Both the position numbers and the translations under genes were made by a program. Below are positions 34,358 to 48,100 of a DNA stretch of 64,000 bases, piece after piece; within the stretch, counting starts at the first letter, position 1, and every line of letters starts with the position of its first letter. Under the pieces are notes generated by a model, which was not told the DNA's origin, made no database searches, and saw only the letters and a list, made by a program, of their open reading frames with translations. The DNA comes from Bathymodiolus brooksi (lineage: Eukaryota; Mollusca; Bivalvia; Mytilida; Modiolidae), in NCBI GenBank assembly GCA_963680875.1, contig OY804590.1, forward strand, positions 21,762,640 through 21,826,639, given 5' to 3'.

Positions 34358-34897
34358 GATATAATTAAGGACATAGAACAAGTGCAAAAAAGAGCAGCAC
34401 GTTTTGTTTACAATAATTACAGGAGTAAAGAACCAGGGTGCGCTACAAACATGCTAGACGCACTAAATTGGGAGCCTCCGAGTCAACGAAGAGCCAAAAA
34501 CCGAGTCACCATGCTATATAAGATCATTAATAACCAAGTGACTATAGACCCAAACACATACTTAAACAAAAGTGACACATGTACTAGAGGGGAACATAAA
34601 TATAAACAAATTGCAACTTCAAAAAACATATATAAGTATTCTTTTCCCCCCCGCACCATCAGAAGTTGGAACTACCTCCCGGCAGCAGTAGCACAGGCTC
34701 CAGACCTTGACAGCTTCAGGTCTTGTTTGGAGGGTATACAATTCCCTCCAGCCTTCATGTAATTCCACTTGTTAAATTGTAAATATGTAATTATGTAAAT
34801 ATATTTTTATCAATTTAAAATTCAAAATTTTAGTCTCCACGCCGGGATAATTTCACTTACCCCTTCGAGTCTATCCTGTATTTGGAAGAAGAAGAAC
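34358..34897 (+). mobile_element. Non-LTR retrotransposon 3' end (RT C-terminal remnant)
   Basis: 34358-34762 codes for about 134 residues (IEQVQKRAARFVYNNY, LNWEPPSQRRAKNR, TMLYKI, SFPPRTIRSWNYLP, SFRSC) that resemble the region after the reverse transcriptase of jockey/CR1-like LINEs. An in-frame stop sits just before it, so the upstream RT and endonuclease are absent (5' truncation). The 3' end is a GAAGAAGAAGAA tail at about 34885, and a SINE C follows immediately. Confidence 0.8.
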
Positions 34898-35230
34898 TGA
34901 ACCGCCTCGGTGGTGTAATGGTTAGGGTGCTCGAGTGTGGTAGGTCGTGAGTTTGAACCCTAGTAAGGTAAACCTGAATACCATATACAATGTAATGGGT
35001 ATTTGTTATTTTTCCACAAAGCAAGCAGTATTTAAATGGAGTATGAGCAAATGCTTGTTGGCTTGGAATTGGGATAATGTATCCGAGTGGAGCATCATGT
35101 TTACCAGCCGACTGTTGTTGAACTACAGCTATAGAAATCCAACTAAGCTGTTCATCATCATCATCATCTCAGATTTAAACTGTTCTCTCCAAAATATAGC
35201 TGAAAAATTGCTCATTTGATGTTAAACAGC
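34898..35230 (+). mobile_element. SINE family C, well preserved
   Basis: tRNA-like head: ACCGCCTCGGTGGTGTAATG and GTTAG (A box), GTGAGTTTGAACCCTAG (B box). Body GCTTGGAATTGGGATAATGT and GACTGTTGTTGAACTACAGC; tail AAAATATAGCTGAAAAATTG and GATGTTAAACAGCAATCACC. Confidence 0.8.
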
Positions 35231-35570
35231 AATCACCCACTATAACTAATTGTCCCATTCTCTCCAACAGATATTCTTGTATATTAATGACAATAATGAG
35301 CTCTGGCAGCAAAAACAAGAAACTTTCAAATATTTGTTTTAATTGGATAAAATCCATATAAATACATGTAGCTCTTTATCAACTATTAATACACAACAAA
35401 AATGTCTGGTTTCTTGCTCACTCTAGCATTGTTTAAAAATATACCTATAACTGTGTCAAGTCGATCTATAACTGTCCTTACAACTTGTCCATTTATTCCA
35501 TGAATATAACTTTAATAAGGATGACGAGTTACTAATCAAATTTAAGTATCAAAATCTTCTACTATATAGA

Positions 35571-35732
35571 TGCAGTAAAACCTGTCTAAACTGAACCTTG
35601 AATAAACCAGAACCCTGTATAAACAGAACGTTAAATAAAGTCCCAGTGTAGGAATCTTTTTTTATTCAACTTGTATAAACCGAACATGAAAGTTAGTTCC
35701 AAGGAAGTTCGATTGACACAGGTCTCACTGTA
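35571..35732. mobile_element. MITE, AAACCTGTCTAAAC family
   Basis: Left GCAGTAAAACCTGTCTAAAC; right ACACAGGTCTCACTGTA, the inverted partner. Relative of 29804-29971. 35233-35570 and 35733-35991 hold no gene; the latter is probably NDUFB5 3' UTR. Confidence 0.6.
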
Positions 35733-35991
35733 GAAGAAGGTAACAAAATGCTTCAAATTAAACTTGAAATAAAATGTGTCAAATACATGTCTAGTAAGAC
35801 CATACCCCTATAAAAAAAGTTACAATACAGTTTTAGAATAAGTCTTTGAATGAATGCATAAATTTTGCAGTAAATAAATTTCGTAAAGTTCAACATGTCA
35901 AAAAAAATACAGTCATATCAAATCATACAGAGAAAGTCTCTTCAACAGAAAATCTTTACATATGAACATTGTCCTGAATTTTAGAGACATC

Positions 35992-36136
35992 TTATCGTAG
36001 TGTTTTAATTTCGTTCTGGTATATTTCATCAACTACTTGGGCTCTATCTATACGATCTTTGTTAACAGGAACATAATACCATGCTTTGTAATCTTGGTTC
36101 TGCTGCATCAACTCCCTAACTTTTTTTGCTTGTCGT
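35992..36136 (-). other. NDUFB5: NDUFB5 exon 6 (terminal)
   Basis: Acceptor TATTTTGCAG (minus) before 36136; stop TAA at 35994-35992. Codes [20 protein letters not shown] and ends KTLR. Confidence 0.92.
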
Positions 36137-39100
36137 CTGCAAAATAGATATAAAAATTCTCTTTAATCTTAAAGAAAACAAGGGAAACAATGTACAGTGA
36201 TTGGATGATTGCTAATCTTAACTTCAAGTAACAAATATTTCTTATGGGAGAATAAGTTCAACAAGATATAATAACAGGGATAAAATGTTACAGGACCCCA
36301 GTAGCTTTATCTGGGCCCCTGAAAATTTTCAGATAGTAGCCCAGCTGGCTAATGAAATATTTAAAAGTTCATATGCAAAGTCAGTTTGTTGGTCCAAAGA
36401 ATTTCTGCTGGGCCGTTAATAATTGTTATTTTAGGATGCCCATCATGCAACTGCTGCAAAAATGTGAAGTTTTGTACCTGAATAAATATATGTAAGACCC
36501 AGATCGACGTTAAGTCTCTAATCGACATCCAATCCTCAAATCCATGTCCGATTTCTACATCACAGACATCCTTTTTTCAAATTCTCAAATGAAAAGGAAT
36601 ATTTTTTTCAAAGACCCTATAGGAACATTTCTGGCAAGTCTGGTGACTTTTAGTGACTCAGATCGACGTTCAGTCTCTAATCGACATCCAATCCTCAAAT
36701 TCATGTCCAATTTCTACATCATAGACATCCTTTTTTCAAATTCTCAAATGAAAAGGAATATTTTTTTTCAAACACCCTATAGGAACATTTCTGGCAAGTC
36801 TGGTGACTTATAGAGAACAAGTAGAAAATGTCACTGCCAATAGATTCCAGTACAACAATTATCGATATCAAATCAATCCAAAAGGATACAACACTGATTC
36901 AGAACCCTTGGGACAAATGGAAAATGGTCTAATAATTAGTGACCGCTTATTTAATACAGGCTGATCCGGATTTTCAGTTCTGGTCCGCAATAATGTTTCT
37001 GTGTAAATAATCAATGTTTCAACTTGACAAACACAGGAAATATAGTGATTGATTGGTGTTTAATACCAACCCCAGCAGTATTTCAGCTATATCGTGGTGT
37101 AAACAAATATGATAAATTACAAAAAATATAAAACAAAAGAACAAATCTCACTCCGTATGATTTGAAAGGGTTAATATCTCCTGCTCCATTAATTACTCCT
37201 GTTGTGATGACTGCAGAGATACTTGCAACTCATCTTTGTGAGTCCTGGACTCATCACTTGGGTTGGTGACTCACCATATTTTACAACAAAATTAACAAAA
37301 AGCACTAGTGGGACTCATGACTTTTTGGTTATGACTCAACATTTTTTTTCAACAAGGAACTCTGCCGACACGTGTGTGATGTCCATATTTCTAAAACATT
37401 TATCTTACCTCTGTTGTTTGTTAACACTGTCCATCCATTGAAAGGCAAGATTCTGTTCATAATTCTTCTCGTATGCCTTTACCATATATCTAGCTATGAA
37501 TCTTTTGATTGGATCCTGAAATGTTCAACAACAGAGGTCAAGGACAACTCAACAACTAGGTCAAGGACAAGTCAACAACATAGGTCAAGGACAAGTCAAC
37601 AAACTGTTTTTCATGAGCAGATATTATTTTGTACCTTAATTAGTTTCAATCTTTTTAATGGATGTCTGAATAATCCAGCAGTCTTTGCATTTGCTGTACC
37701 AGGTTTGTAGCTAGTTTAACACGTCAGGCACCACTAGTGGAGCAGGAACTGCTTACCCTTCCCGAAGCACCTGAGTTCACACCAGGTTTTTAGTGGGGTA
37801 CATGTTACTCGATCTTTAGTTTTATAAGCATGTTTTGTAGATCGTTGTTTGTTCTTTTGTCCTTTTTCTTATGGTCATTTTGTTGTCTATCCTACGATTT
37901 ACGAATTCTGATTACCCCTTTGGTATCTTCAAACTCTTCTGCACAATAAACATATACAAGTAAATGTTTGCTTCATTCGTCTCACAGTCTCCCACTTGCT
38001 CCCCTTTAATGATATGTCACTGCATGGCAGATCTATGGAAACCCCATTATGGGTACCATGCCGATGACCTTATATCATGAATACATCATGCGTATGACCT
38101 TATACATGTATCATGAATACATAATGATGACCTTATATCATGAATACATCATGTGTATGACCTTATATAATGAATACATAACGATATGATAAATCTGGTT
38201 ATGACATTGCTTGGCCAATCGAATTGTTCATAGTATGGAAAGCAGCTTAGTAACACTTTCATATTCTTGCAATCACCATTTTCATTGGATGGTACGTAGG
38301 ATCACTCGCACGTGCAGAATCTTCCACGACATGATATATCAGTAGTAAGAGATCTGATTTTAATCAGATTGTATTTGTCGAGGATACAAATAACATTCTC
38401 CTGGTACTAAATTCATGTAGAGTGAACGGTAAAGAGTAGTAACAGTAAACATGAAAGAAGACGACCTTGTAACAGTAAACATGAAAGAAGACGACCTTGT
38501 AACAGTAAACATGAAAGAAGACGACCTTGTAACAGTAAACACGAAAGAAGATGACCTTGTAACAGTAAACATGAAAGAGGACGACCTTGTAACAGTAAAC
38601 ATGAAAGAAGACGACCTTGTAACAGTAAAAATGAAAGAAGACGACTTTGAAAACAATTAGAACAACTTAAGTTTTTGGTCTATTCCATTGAAGTTGTTTT
38701 GGACTTTATGATATTACAGGATAAAAACAATGCAAGTACATAAACTCATAATCTACAACTGATTTGACCCAACCTGGGATTGAAACACAACATACTGTCA
38801 TAGTTATAACAAGTATTGATAAAGAAGAAATGTTGAGTGTGTGTTTAATTTTCGCCAAAGGGAGGGGGTAAAATTGGCAATTTGTGCTCAACAAATTGAC
38901 GTCTGGGTTAATAATTTTATGAAAACATTATCATTTCTAGTTGGATAGGGGTATTGAAAATTTTTGCACATTTGTCAGCATCAATAGATTGTTTCTTTTT
39001 ATTATTATTATTTTTTTTATATCTTTTACTTAAAATAATAACTATTTTTTATCCTGCAACTTTGTGATTTTGAGTACTAATAATAATAATACTAGAATTT

Positions 39101-42100
39101 GCATAGCGTCCCATCTAAGAAATTACCCTTAGGCACTTTACAAATTAAATACTAGATAAAAGTAGCAAAACATAACCAGAGGCTCTCAAGAGCCTGTATC
39201 GTTCACCTGGTAATAAAAAAAAACCAATTGGTCCTATGTAAAAACTATGTCCTGCGTCATCTTGGAATTACGATCAACATAAAAAACACAAAGTTTGTAA
39301 AGGACCTTCCAATGATTGATGCACAGTTTAGGTTCAATCAGTGCAATAGCTTCAGAGAAGAATATATTTCTGTATTTTCCCCATATGGTTCTGTGTTAAT
39401 ACTATGACCTGTGGTGGCAGCCATCTTGGATTTCCGATCGGCATAAAAAACAGAGGACCTTCCAATGATCATTCCTGGGCAGTTTGGTTTCAACTGTCCA
39501 AGTGGTTTCAGAGAAGAAGCATTTTGAAACATTTTTCCCATAGGGTCCAATGTTAAACTAAGTCCTGCCGTAGCCGCCATTTTGAATTTCATATCAGAAT
39601 AAAAAACGTATATTTTGTAGAGGACCATTCAATGAACATTCGTGTACAGTTTGGCTTTAATCATATTTGTAGTTTCTGAGAAGAAGGCATTTGAACATTT
39701 TCCCATAGGGTCCAATGTTAATCTATGTCCTGTGGTGGTGGCCATCTTGGATTTCCGATCGGCATAAAAAACAAACACCTTGTAGAGGACCTTCCAATGA
39801 TCATTCCTGGGCAGTTTGGTTTCAATTATCCAAGTGGTTTCAGAGAAGAAGCGTTTTGAAACATTTTTCCCATAGGGTCCAATGTTAAACTAAGTCCTGC
39901 TGTAGCCGCCATTTTGAATTTCATATCGGAACAAAAAACGTAAAGTTTGTAGAGGACCATCCAATGTACACACATATGGACAGTTTGGCTTTAATCATAT
40001 TTGTAGTTTCTGAGAAGAAGGCATTTGAACATTTTCCCATAGGGTCCAATGTTAATCTATGTCCTGCGGTGGTGGCCATCTTGAATTTTCGATCGGCATA
40101 AAAAAACAGAAACTTTGTAGAGGACCTTCCAATGATCATTCCTGGGCAGTTTGGATTCAATTGTCCAAGTGGTTTCAGAGAAGAAGCGTTTTGAAACATT
40201 TTCCCCATAGGGTCCAATGTTAAACTAAGTCCTGCCGTAGCCGCCATTTTGAATTTCATATCGGAACAAAAAACCTAACGTTTGTAGAGGACCATCCAAT
40301 GAACATTCATGTACAGTTTGGCTTTAATAATATTTGTAGTTTCTGAGAAGAAGGCATTTGAACATTTTCCCATAGGGTCCAATGTTAATCTATGTATTGC
40401 GGTGGCGGCCATCTTGGATTTCCGATCGGCATAAAAAACAGAAAATTTGTAGAGGACCTTCCAATGATCATTCCTGGGCAGTTTGGTTTCAACTGTTCTA
40501 GTGGTTTCAGAGAAGAAGCGTTTTGAAACATTTTTCCCATAGGGTCCAATGTTAAACTAAGTCCTGCCGTAGCCGCCATTTTGAATTTCATATCGGAACA
40601 AAAAACGTATTGTTTGTAGAGGATCATCCAATGAACATTCATGTACAGTTTGGCTTTAATCATATTTGTAGTTTCTGAGAAGAAGGCATTTGAACATTTT
40701 CCCATAGGGTCCAATGTTAATCTATGTATTGCGGTGGTGGCCATCTTGGATTTCCGATTGGCATAAAAAACATATAATTTGTAGAGGACCTTCCAATGAT
40801 CATTCCTGGGCAGTTTGGTTTCAATTATCCAAGTGGTTTCAGAGAAGAAGCGTTTTGAAACATTTTCCCCATAGGGTCCAATGTTAAACTAAGTCCTGCC
40901 GTAGCCGCCATTTTGAATTTCATACCAGAACAAAAAACGTACAGTTTGTAGAGGACCATCTAATGAACATTCATGTACAGTTTGGCTTTAATCATATTTG
41001 TAGTTTCTGAGTAGAAGGCATTTGAATATTTTCCCATAGGGTCCAATGTTAATCTATGTCCTGCGGTGGTGGCCATCTTGGATTTCCGACCGGCATAAAA
41101 AACAGATAATTTGTAGAGGACCTTCCAATGATCATTCCTGGGCAGTTTGGTTTCAACTGTCCAAGTGGTTTCAGAGAAGAAGCATTTTGAAACATTTTTC
41201 CCATAGGGTCCAATGTTAAACTAAGTCCTGCCGTAGCCGCCATTTTGAATTTCATATCGGAACAAAAAACCTTAAGATTGTAGAGGACCATCAAATGAAC
41301 ATTCATGTACAGTTTGGCTTTAATCATATTTGTAGTTTCTGAGTAGAAGGCATTTGAATATTTTCCCATAGGGTCCAATGTTAATCTATGTCCTGTGGTG
41401 GCGGCCATCTTGGATTCCCGACCGGCATAAAAAACAGAAAATTTGTAGAGGACCTTCCAATGATCATTCCTGGGCAGTTTGGTTTCAATTATCCAAGTGG
41501 TTTCAGAGAAGAAGTGTTTTGAAACATTTTTCCCATAGGGTCCAATGTTAAACTAAGTCCTGCCGTAGCCGCCATTTTGAATTTCTTATCGGAACAAAAA
41601 ACGTAAAGTTTGTAGAGGACCATCCAATGAACATTCATGTACAGTTTGGCTTTAATAATATTTGTAGTTTCTGAGAAGAAGGCATTTGAACATTTTCCCA
41701 TAGGGTCCAATGTTAATCTATGTATTGCGGTGGTGGCCATCTTGGATTTCCGATTGGCATAAAAAACATAAAATTTGTAGAGGACCTTCCAATGATCATT
41801 CCTAGGCAGTTTGGTTTCAATTATCCAAGTGGTTTCAGAGAAGAAGCGTTTTGAAACATTTTTCCCATAGGGTCCAATGTTAAACTAAGTCCTGCCGTAG
41901 CCGCCATTTTGAATTTCATACCAGAACAAAAAACGTAAAGTTTGTAGAGGACCATCTAATGAACATTCATGTACAGTTTGGCTTTAATCATATTTGTAGT
42001 TTCTGAGTAGAAGGCATTTGAATATTTTCCCATAGGGTCCAATGTTAATCTATGTCCTGCGGTGGCGGCCATCTTGGATTTCCGACCGGCATAAAAAACA

Positions 42101-45100
42101 GATAATTTGTAGAGGACCTTCCAATGATCATTCCTGGGCAGTTTGGTTTCAACTGTCCAAGTGGTTTCAGAGAAGAAGCATTTTGAAACATTTTTCCCAT
42201 AGGGTCCAATGTTAAACTAAGTCCTGCCGTAGCCGCCATTTTGAATTTCATATCGGAACAAAAAACCTTAAGATTGTAGAGGACCATCAAATGAACATTC
42301 ATGTACAGTTTGGCTTTAATCATATTTGTAGTTTCTGAGAAGAAGGCATTTGAACATTTTCCCATAGGGTCCAATGTTAATCTATGTATTGCGGTGGCGG
42401 CCATCTTGGATTTCCGATCGGCATAAAAAACAAAGAATTTCTAGAGGACCTTCCAATGATCATTCCTAGGCAGTTTGGTTTCAATTATCCAAGTGGTTTC
42501 AGAGAAGAAGCGTTTTGAAACATTTTCCCATAGGGTTCAATGTTAAACTAAGTCCTGCCGTAGCCGCCATTTTGAATTTCATACCGGAACAAAAAACGTA
42601 AATTTTGTAGAGGACCATCTAATGAACATTCGTGTACAGTTTGGCTTTAATCATATTTGTAGTTTCTGAGTAGAAGTCATTTGAATATTTTCCCATAGGG
42701 TCCAATGTTAATCTATGTCCTGCGGTGGCGGCCATCTTGGATTTCCGACCGGCATAGAAAACAAAAAATTTGTAGAGGACCTTCCAATGATCATTCCTGG
42801 GCAGTTTGGTTTCAACTGTCCAAGTGGTTTCAGAGAAGAAGCATTTTGAAACATTTTTCCCATAGGGTCCAATGTTAAACTAAGTCCTGCCGTAGCTGCC
42901 ATTTTGAATTTCATATCGGAACAAAAAACGTAAAGATTTTAGAGGACCATCCAATGAACATTCATGTACAGTTTGGCTTTAATCATATTTGTAGTTTCTG
43001 AGAAGAAGGCATTTGAACATTTTCCCATAGGGTCCAATGTTAATCTATGTATTGCGGTGGCGGCCATCTTGGATTTCCGATCGGCATAAAAAACATCGAA
43101 TTTCTAGAGGACCTTCCAATGATCATTCCTAGGCAGTTTGGTTTCAATTATCCAAGTGGTTTCAGAGAAGAAGCGTTTTGAAACATTTTTCCCATAGGGT
43201 TCAATGTTAAACTAAGTCCTGCCGTAGCCGCCATTTTGAATTTCATACCGGAACAAAAAACGTAAAGTTTGTAGAGGACCATCTAATGAACATTCATGTA
43301 CAGTTTGGCTTTAATCATATTTGTAGTTTCTGAGTAGAAGGCATTTGAACATTTTCCCATAGGGTCCAATGTTAATCTATGTATTGCGGTGGCGGCCATC
43401 TTGGATTTCCGACCGGCATAAAAAACAGAAAATTTGTAGAGGACCTTCCAATGATCATTCCTGGGCAGTTTGGTTTCAACTGTCCAAGTGGTTTCAGAGA
43501 AGAAGCATTTTGAAACATTTTTCCCATAGGGTCCAATGTTAAACTAAGTCCTGCCGTAGCCGCCATTTTGAATTTCATATCGGAACAAAAAACCTTAAGA
43601 TTGTAGAGGACCATCCAATGAACATTCATGTACAGTTTGGCTTTAATCATATTTGTAGTTTCTGAGAAGAAGGCATTTGAACATTTTCCCATAGGGTCCA
43701 ATGTTAATCTATGTATTGCGGTGGCGGCCATCTTGGATTTCCGATCGGCATAAAAAACATAAAATTTCTAGAGGACCTTCCAATGATCATTCCTAGGCAG
43801 TTTGGTTTCAATTATCCAAGTGGTTTCAGAGAAGAAGCGTTTTGAAACATTTTTCCCATAGGGTTCAATGTTAAACTAAGTCCTGCCGTAGCTGCCATTT
43901 TGAATTTCATACCGGAACAAAAAACGTAAAGTTTGTAGAGGACCATCTAATGAACATTCGTGTACAGTTTGGCTTTAATCATATTTGTAGTTTCTGAGTA
44001 GAAGTCATTTGAATATTTTCCCATAGGGTCCAATGTTAATCTATGTCCTGCGGTGGCGGCCATCTTGGATTTCCGATCGGCATAAAAAACATCGAATTTC
44101 TAGAGGACCTTCCAATGATCATTCCTAGGCAGTTTGGTTTCAATTATCCAAGTGGTTTCAGAGAAGAAGCGTTTTGAAACATTTTTCCCATAGGGTTCAA
44201 TGTTAAACTAAGTCCTGCCGTAGCCGCCATTTTGAATTTCATACCAGAACAAAAAACGTAAAGTTTGTAGAGGACCATCTAATGAACATTCATGTACAGT
44301 TTGGCTTTAATCATATTTGTAGTTTCTGAGTAGAAGGCATTTGAATATTTTCCCATAGGATCCAATGTTAATCTATGTCCTGCGGTGGCGGCCATCTTGG
44401 ATTTCCGACCGGCATAAAAAACAGAAAATTTGTAGAGGACCTTCCAATGATCATTCCTGGGCAGTTTGGTTTCAACTGTCCAAGTGGTTTCAGAGAAGAA
44501 GCATTTTGAAACATTTTTCCCATAGGGTCCAATGTTAAACTAAGTCCTGCCGTAGCCGCCATTTTGAATTTCATATCGGAACAAAAAACCTTAAGATTGT
44601 AGAGATCCATCCAATGAACATTCATGTACAGTTTGGCTTTAATCATATTTGTAGTTTCTGAGAAGAAGGCATTTGAACATTTTCCCATAGGGTCCAATGT
44701 TAATCTATGTATTGCGGTGGCCGCCATCTTGGATTTCCGATCGGCATAAAAAACATAGAATTTCTAGAGGACCTTCCAATGATCATTCCTAGGCAGTTTG
44801 GTTTCAATTATCCAAGTGGTTTCAGAGAAGAAGCGTTTTGAAACATTTTTCCCATAGGGTTCAATGTTAAACTAAATCCTGCCGTAGCCGCCATTTTGAA
44901 TTTCATACCGGAACAAAAAACGTAAAGTTTGTAGAGGACCATCTAATGAACATTCATGTACAGTTTGGCTTTAATCATATTTGTAGTTTCTGAGTAGAAG
45001 GCATTTGAATATTTTCCCATAGGGTCCAATGTTAATCTATGTCCTGCGGTGGCGGCCATCTTGGATTTCCGATTGGCATAAAAAACAGAAAATTTGTAGA

Positions 45101-48100
45101 GGACCTTCCAATGATCATTCCTGGGCAGTTTGGTTTCAACTGTCCAAGTAGTTTCAGAGAAGAAGCATTTTGAAACATTTTTCCCATAGGGTCCAATGTT
45201 AAACTAAGTCCTGCCGTAGCCGCCATTTTGAATTTCATATCGGAACAAAAAACCTTAAGATTGTAGAGGACCATCCAATGAACATTCATGTACAGTTTGG
45301 CTTTAATCATATTTGTAGTTTCTGAGAAGAAGGCATTTGAACATTTTCCCATAGGGTCCAATGTTAATCTATGTCCTGCGATGGCGGCCATCTTGGATTT
45401 CCGACCGGCATAAAAAACAGTAACTTGGTAAAGGACATTCCAATGATCATTCCTTTACAGTTTGGGTTCAGTCAGTTCATTAGTTTCAGAGAAGAAGATC
45501 TTTGAAATTTCAGCCAATCAGAGCATATTATTGGCCCTGGCAGCCATATTGAATATCCGACTGGAACGAAAAACAGTAACTTTGTAGAGGACCATCCAAG
45601 AAACATTCCTGCTAAGTTCGGTTCCAATCGGCCAAGTGGTTTCGGAGAAGAAGCTTGAAATGTGAAATGTTTACAGACGACAGACGACGGACGCCAAGTG
45701 ATGGCAATAGTTCACATGGACCTTTGGTTGGTCCAGGTGAACTAAAAAAAGTAACCCCTATGCATATATATAACAATGATAAAATTAAATAATAATAATC
45801 ATGAATGCAGTTGATAGCAGACGGAAGAAATAAAAATGGAAAAGGGGGTGGTGTGAGTGCAGAAATAGGCTGATAAGGAGTTTGAGGCAGAAAAGAGGCA
45901 GTGGAGTTGGGAGAAGGGATACGAGAGAGGGTAGGGAATAAGAATGTCACAGGATTATGGTAGGTGCAGAAATGGTAAAGGGAGGTTGAAGCAGAAATGA
46001 GTTGGGAGAGGTGTTCCAAAATGGGGCAGAAAAGAGAAAGTAAAAGGATCAAGGTAGGGAAGATATCATAAAATCATTAATAATAATCATTGTGTTTAAA
46101 CTAAGGCTTTTGTTGTAAATTAATGCTACCCTGCCTCCTCGTTGATGTTGTCTTGGTACATGGTAAAAGTCATAGCCATCCGGTATCAGATCACCCAGTA
46201 CAATATTATCTACGTTAGCCCCTAACCAAGTCTCTGTAAGTGCCATTATGTCAATATTATTAGAGATGATATGGTCACAAGGCCTAGTTTTTCACTGATC
46301 TGCAGTTCAAACTAAAGTCTTAAGGGTTGTATTTCCCTATGCTCACTTGATAGTGGTATGGGTATCAAGTTGTAAGGATTGATCGATCGAACATTGTATG
46401 ATCGTTGGTCAAATAAACTTCAGTGTTATTAGGTCATGAACCTAATAAAGCTTTTCTGGTACCTGATTCATGTAGAGTGACAGAAAGAAACAATAACAGT
46501 ATAAGCTCCGACATCACAGATGACACCATAGAAAACGATTAGAACGAAGCTTGTTTCAATTATTTTCAGACAATTTTGCAGGTGTTTTGGACTTTGTGAT
46601 ATTGCAGGATAAACACAATATACGTATATTGTCGTTAAATATAAATTAATTTGCACTTGCTGCGAAACAGGCTAGAAAAGCTTGCCAAAGGCTCACTTTT
46701 CTATCGGTTTCTACAGCTCGTGCTAATAAATATTTATATTTTCCCAACAATGTACGTATATTGTATATCTAATAGTTAAACAGGAGGTCATGAACAATTA
46801 TGTCCACTTACACTGTAACTAGCAAATTATATTTCTGTAGAAATTGGAATCTCTAAATATTTTTATTAAATACATGTACATGAATACAAATATGTAATAC
46901 AGACCTTCTCATACTCGTACCAATGAGGCTGATAACCTTCTGGTATATCTGTTAATTCTGCTTGACCTATAAATAGATAAAATTACATGTATTACTACAA
47001 TTGTATTATATATACCGTAGGTAATAATGAAAGCACAATTCCAGTGGACATCGTGGTGGTGATCATATGGTAGTTGGATTTATAACTACCTATGCAATCA
47101 GTGCCTATCACCACTAACGTTGTGAGTTCGAACCCCGCTCAGGCGAGGTGTATTCAATACAACATTATGTGTAAACTCCATAAACCACCACCACTGAAAA
47201 ATTTCATAATAAATAAAATACCATCAGAAATCACATTCTAAATTCTTCTGATATGCAGTAGTTAATTTATACATGCTTTGCTCTTAAAAAATAGAAAATG
47301 ACGGCATGCAGCAGATTAGTGCTAAGAGTGAGTGATTATGGTTTAACGCCAAGTCAGCAGTTTTTCAGATATATTATGGCGAGAACAAGTTACATTCAAT
47401 GAGAAGATGATGATGCCCACTTTGTACTAAACAAACACAATGAGTTGTATTTTTGTGGTGCTAGCTCAATGAAACAACAGTCTGTGGGTGGACATGTTGA
47501 TCCACTCGGAAACATTATCCCGATTCCATGCCAAACAGTCTTTGCTCTTTCTTCTTAATGCTCTATGCTTAGTGGAAAAGAAACAAATACTAATTTTATA
47601 GTCTTTGGCTAGAACCGCTCAGTGCTCGAACCCATGATCTACTGTATTTGAGGCAAGCATGTAACTATCACACCACTGCTGCAGTTGAGTAGTGCTACGA
47701 ACACCCCACTTGCTTGTCATGTTGTTTTTTCAATCTATGCCCATATCATACTCAGACATCATACCGGATATATGCAATATAATTTGCTTGAGATAAATGA
47801 TTATCTACGCAATTTTAAGTGCATGTATCTTCTTTAAAGTAGAAAAGGAGCAATAACTCTGGCATAATCGACCCATTTTGAAAAATAGTAAACTGTAAAT
47901 ATTTGCATTCCTATAAAAGTAAACTTATACATTTGTAATTCTATCATGTGAACTTGTTTTATTCATTTGCTGTTCTGTAAATGCAGATTTCATACATTTG
48001 TTGAACCTGACTTAGGACAAACACAAAAAGGTGGCAGTGCTAAACCAATTAACGTAACTTCTACCATTTCCCAATGTCATTATCAATCCCTAACAATAAC

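Noticed and set aside
45612..46052. 146-codon minus-strand frame
   Set aside because: Joins low-complexity sequence to the 5' end of the Helitron-like element ([17 protein letters not shown] is translated element DNA); no homologue recognised.
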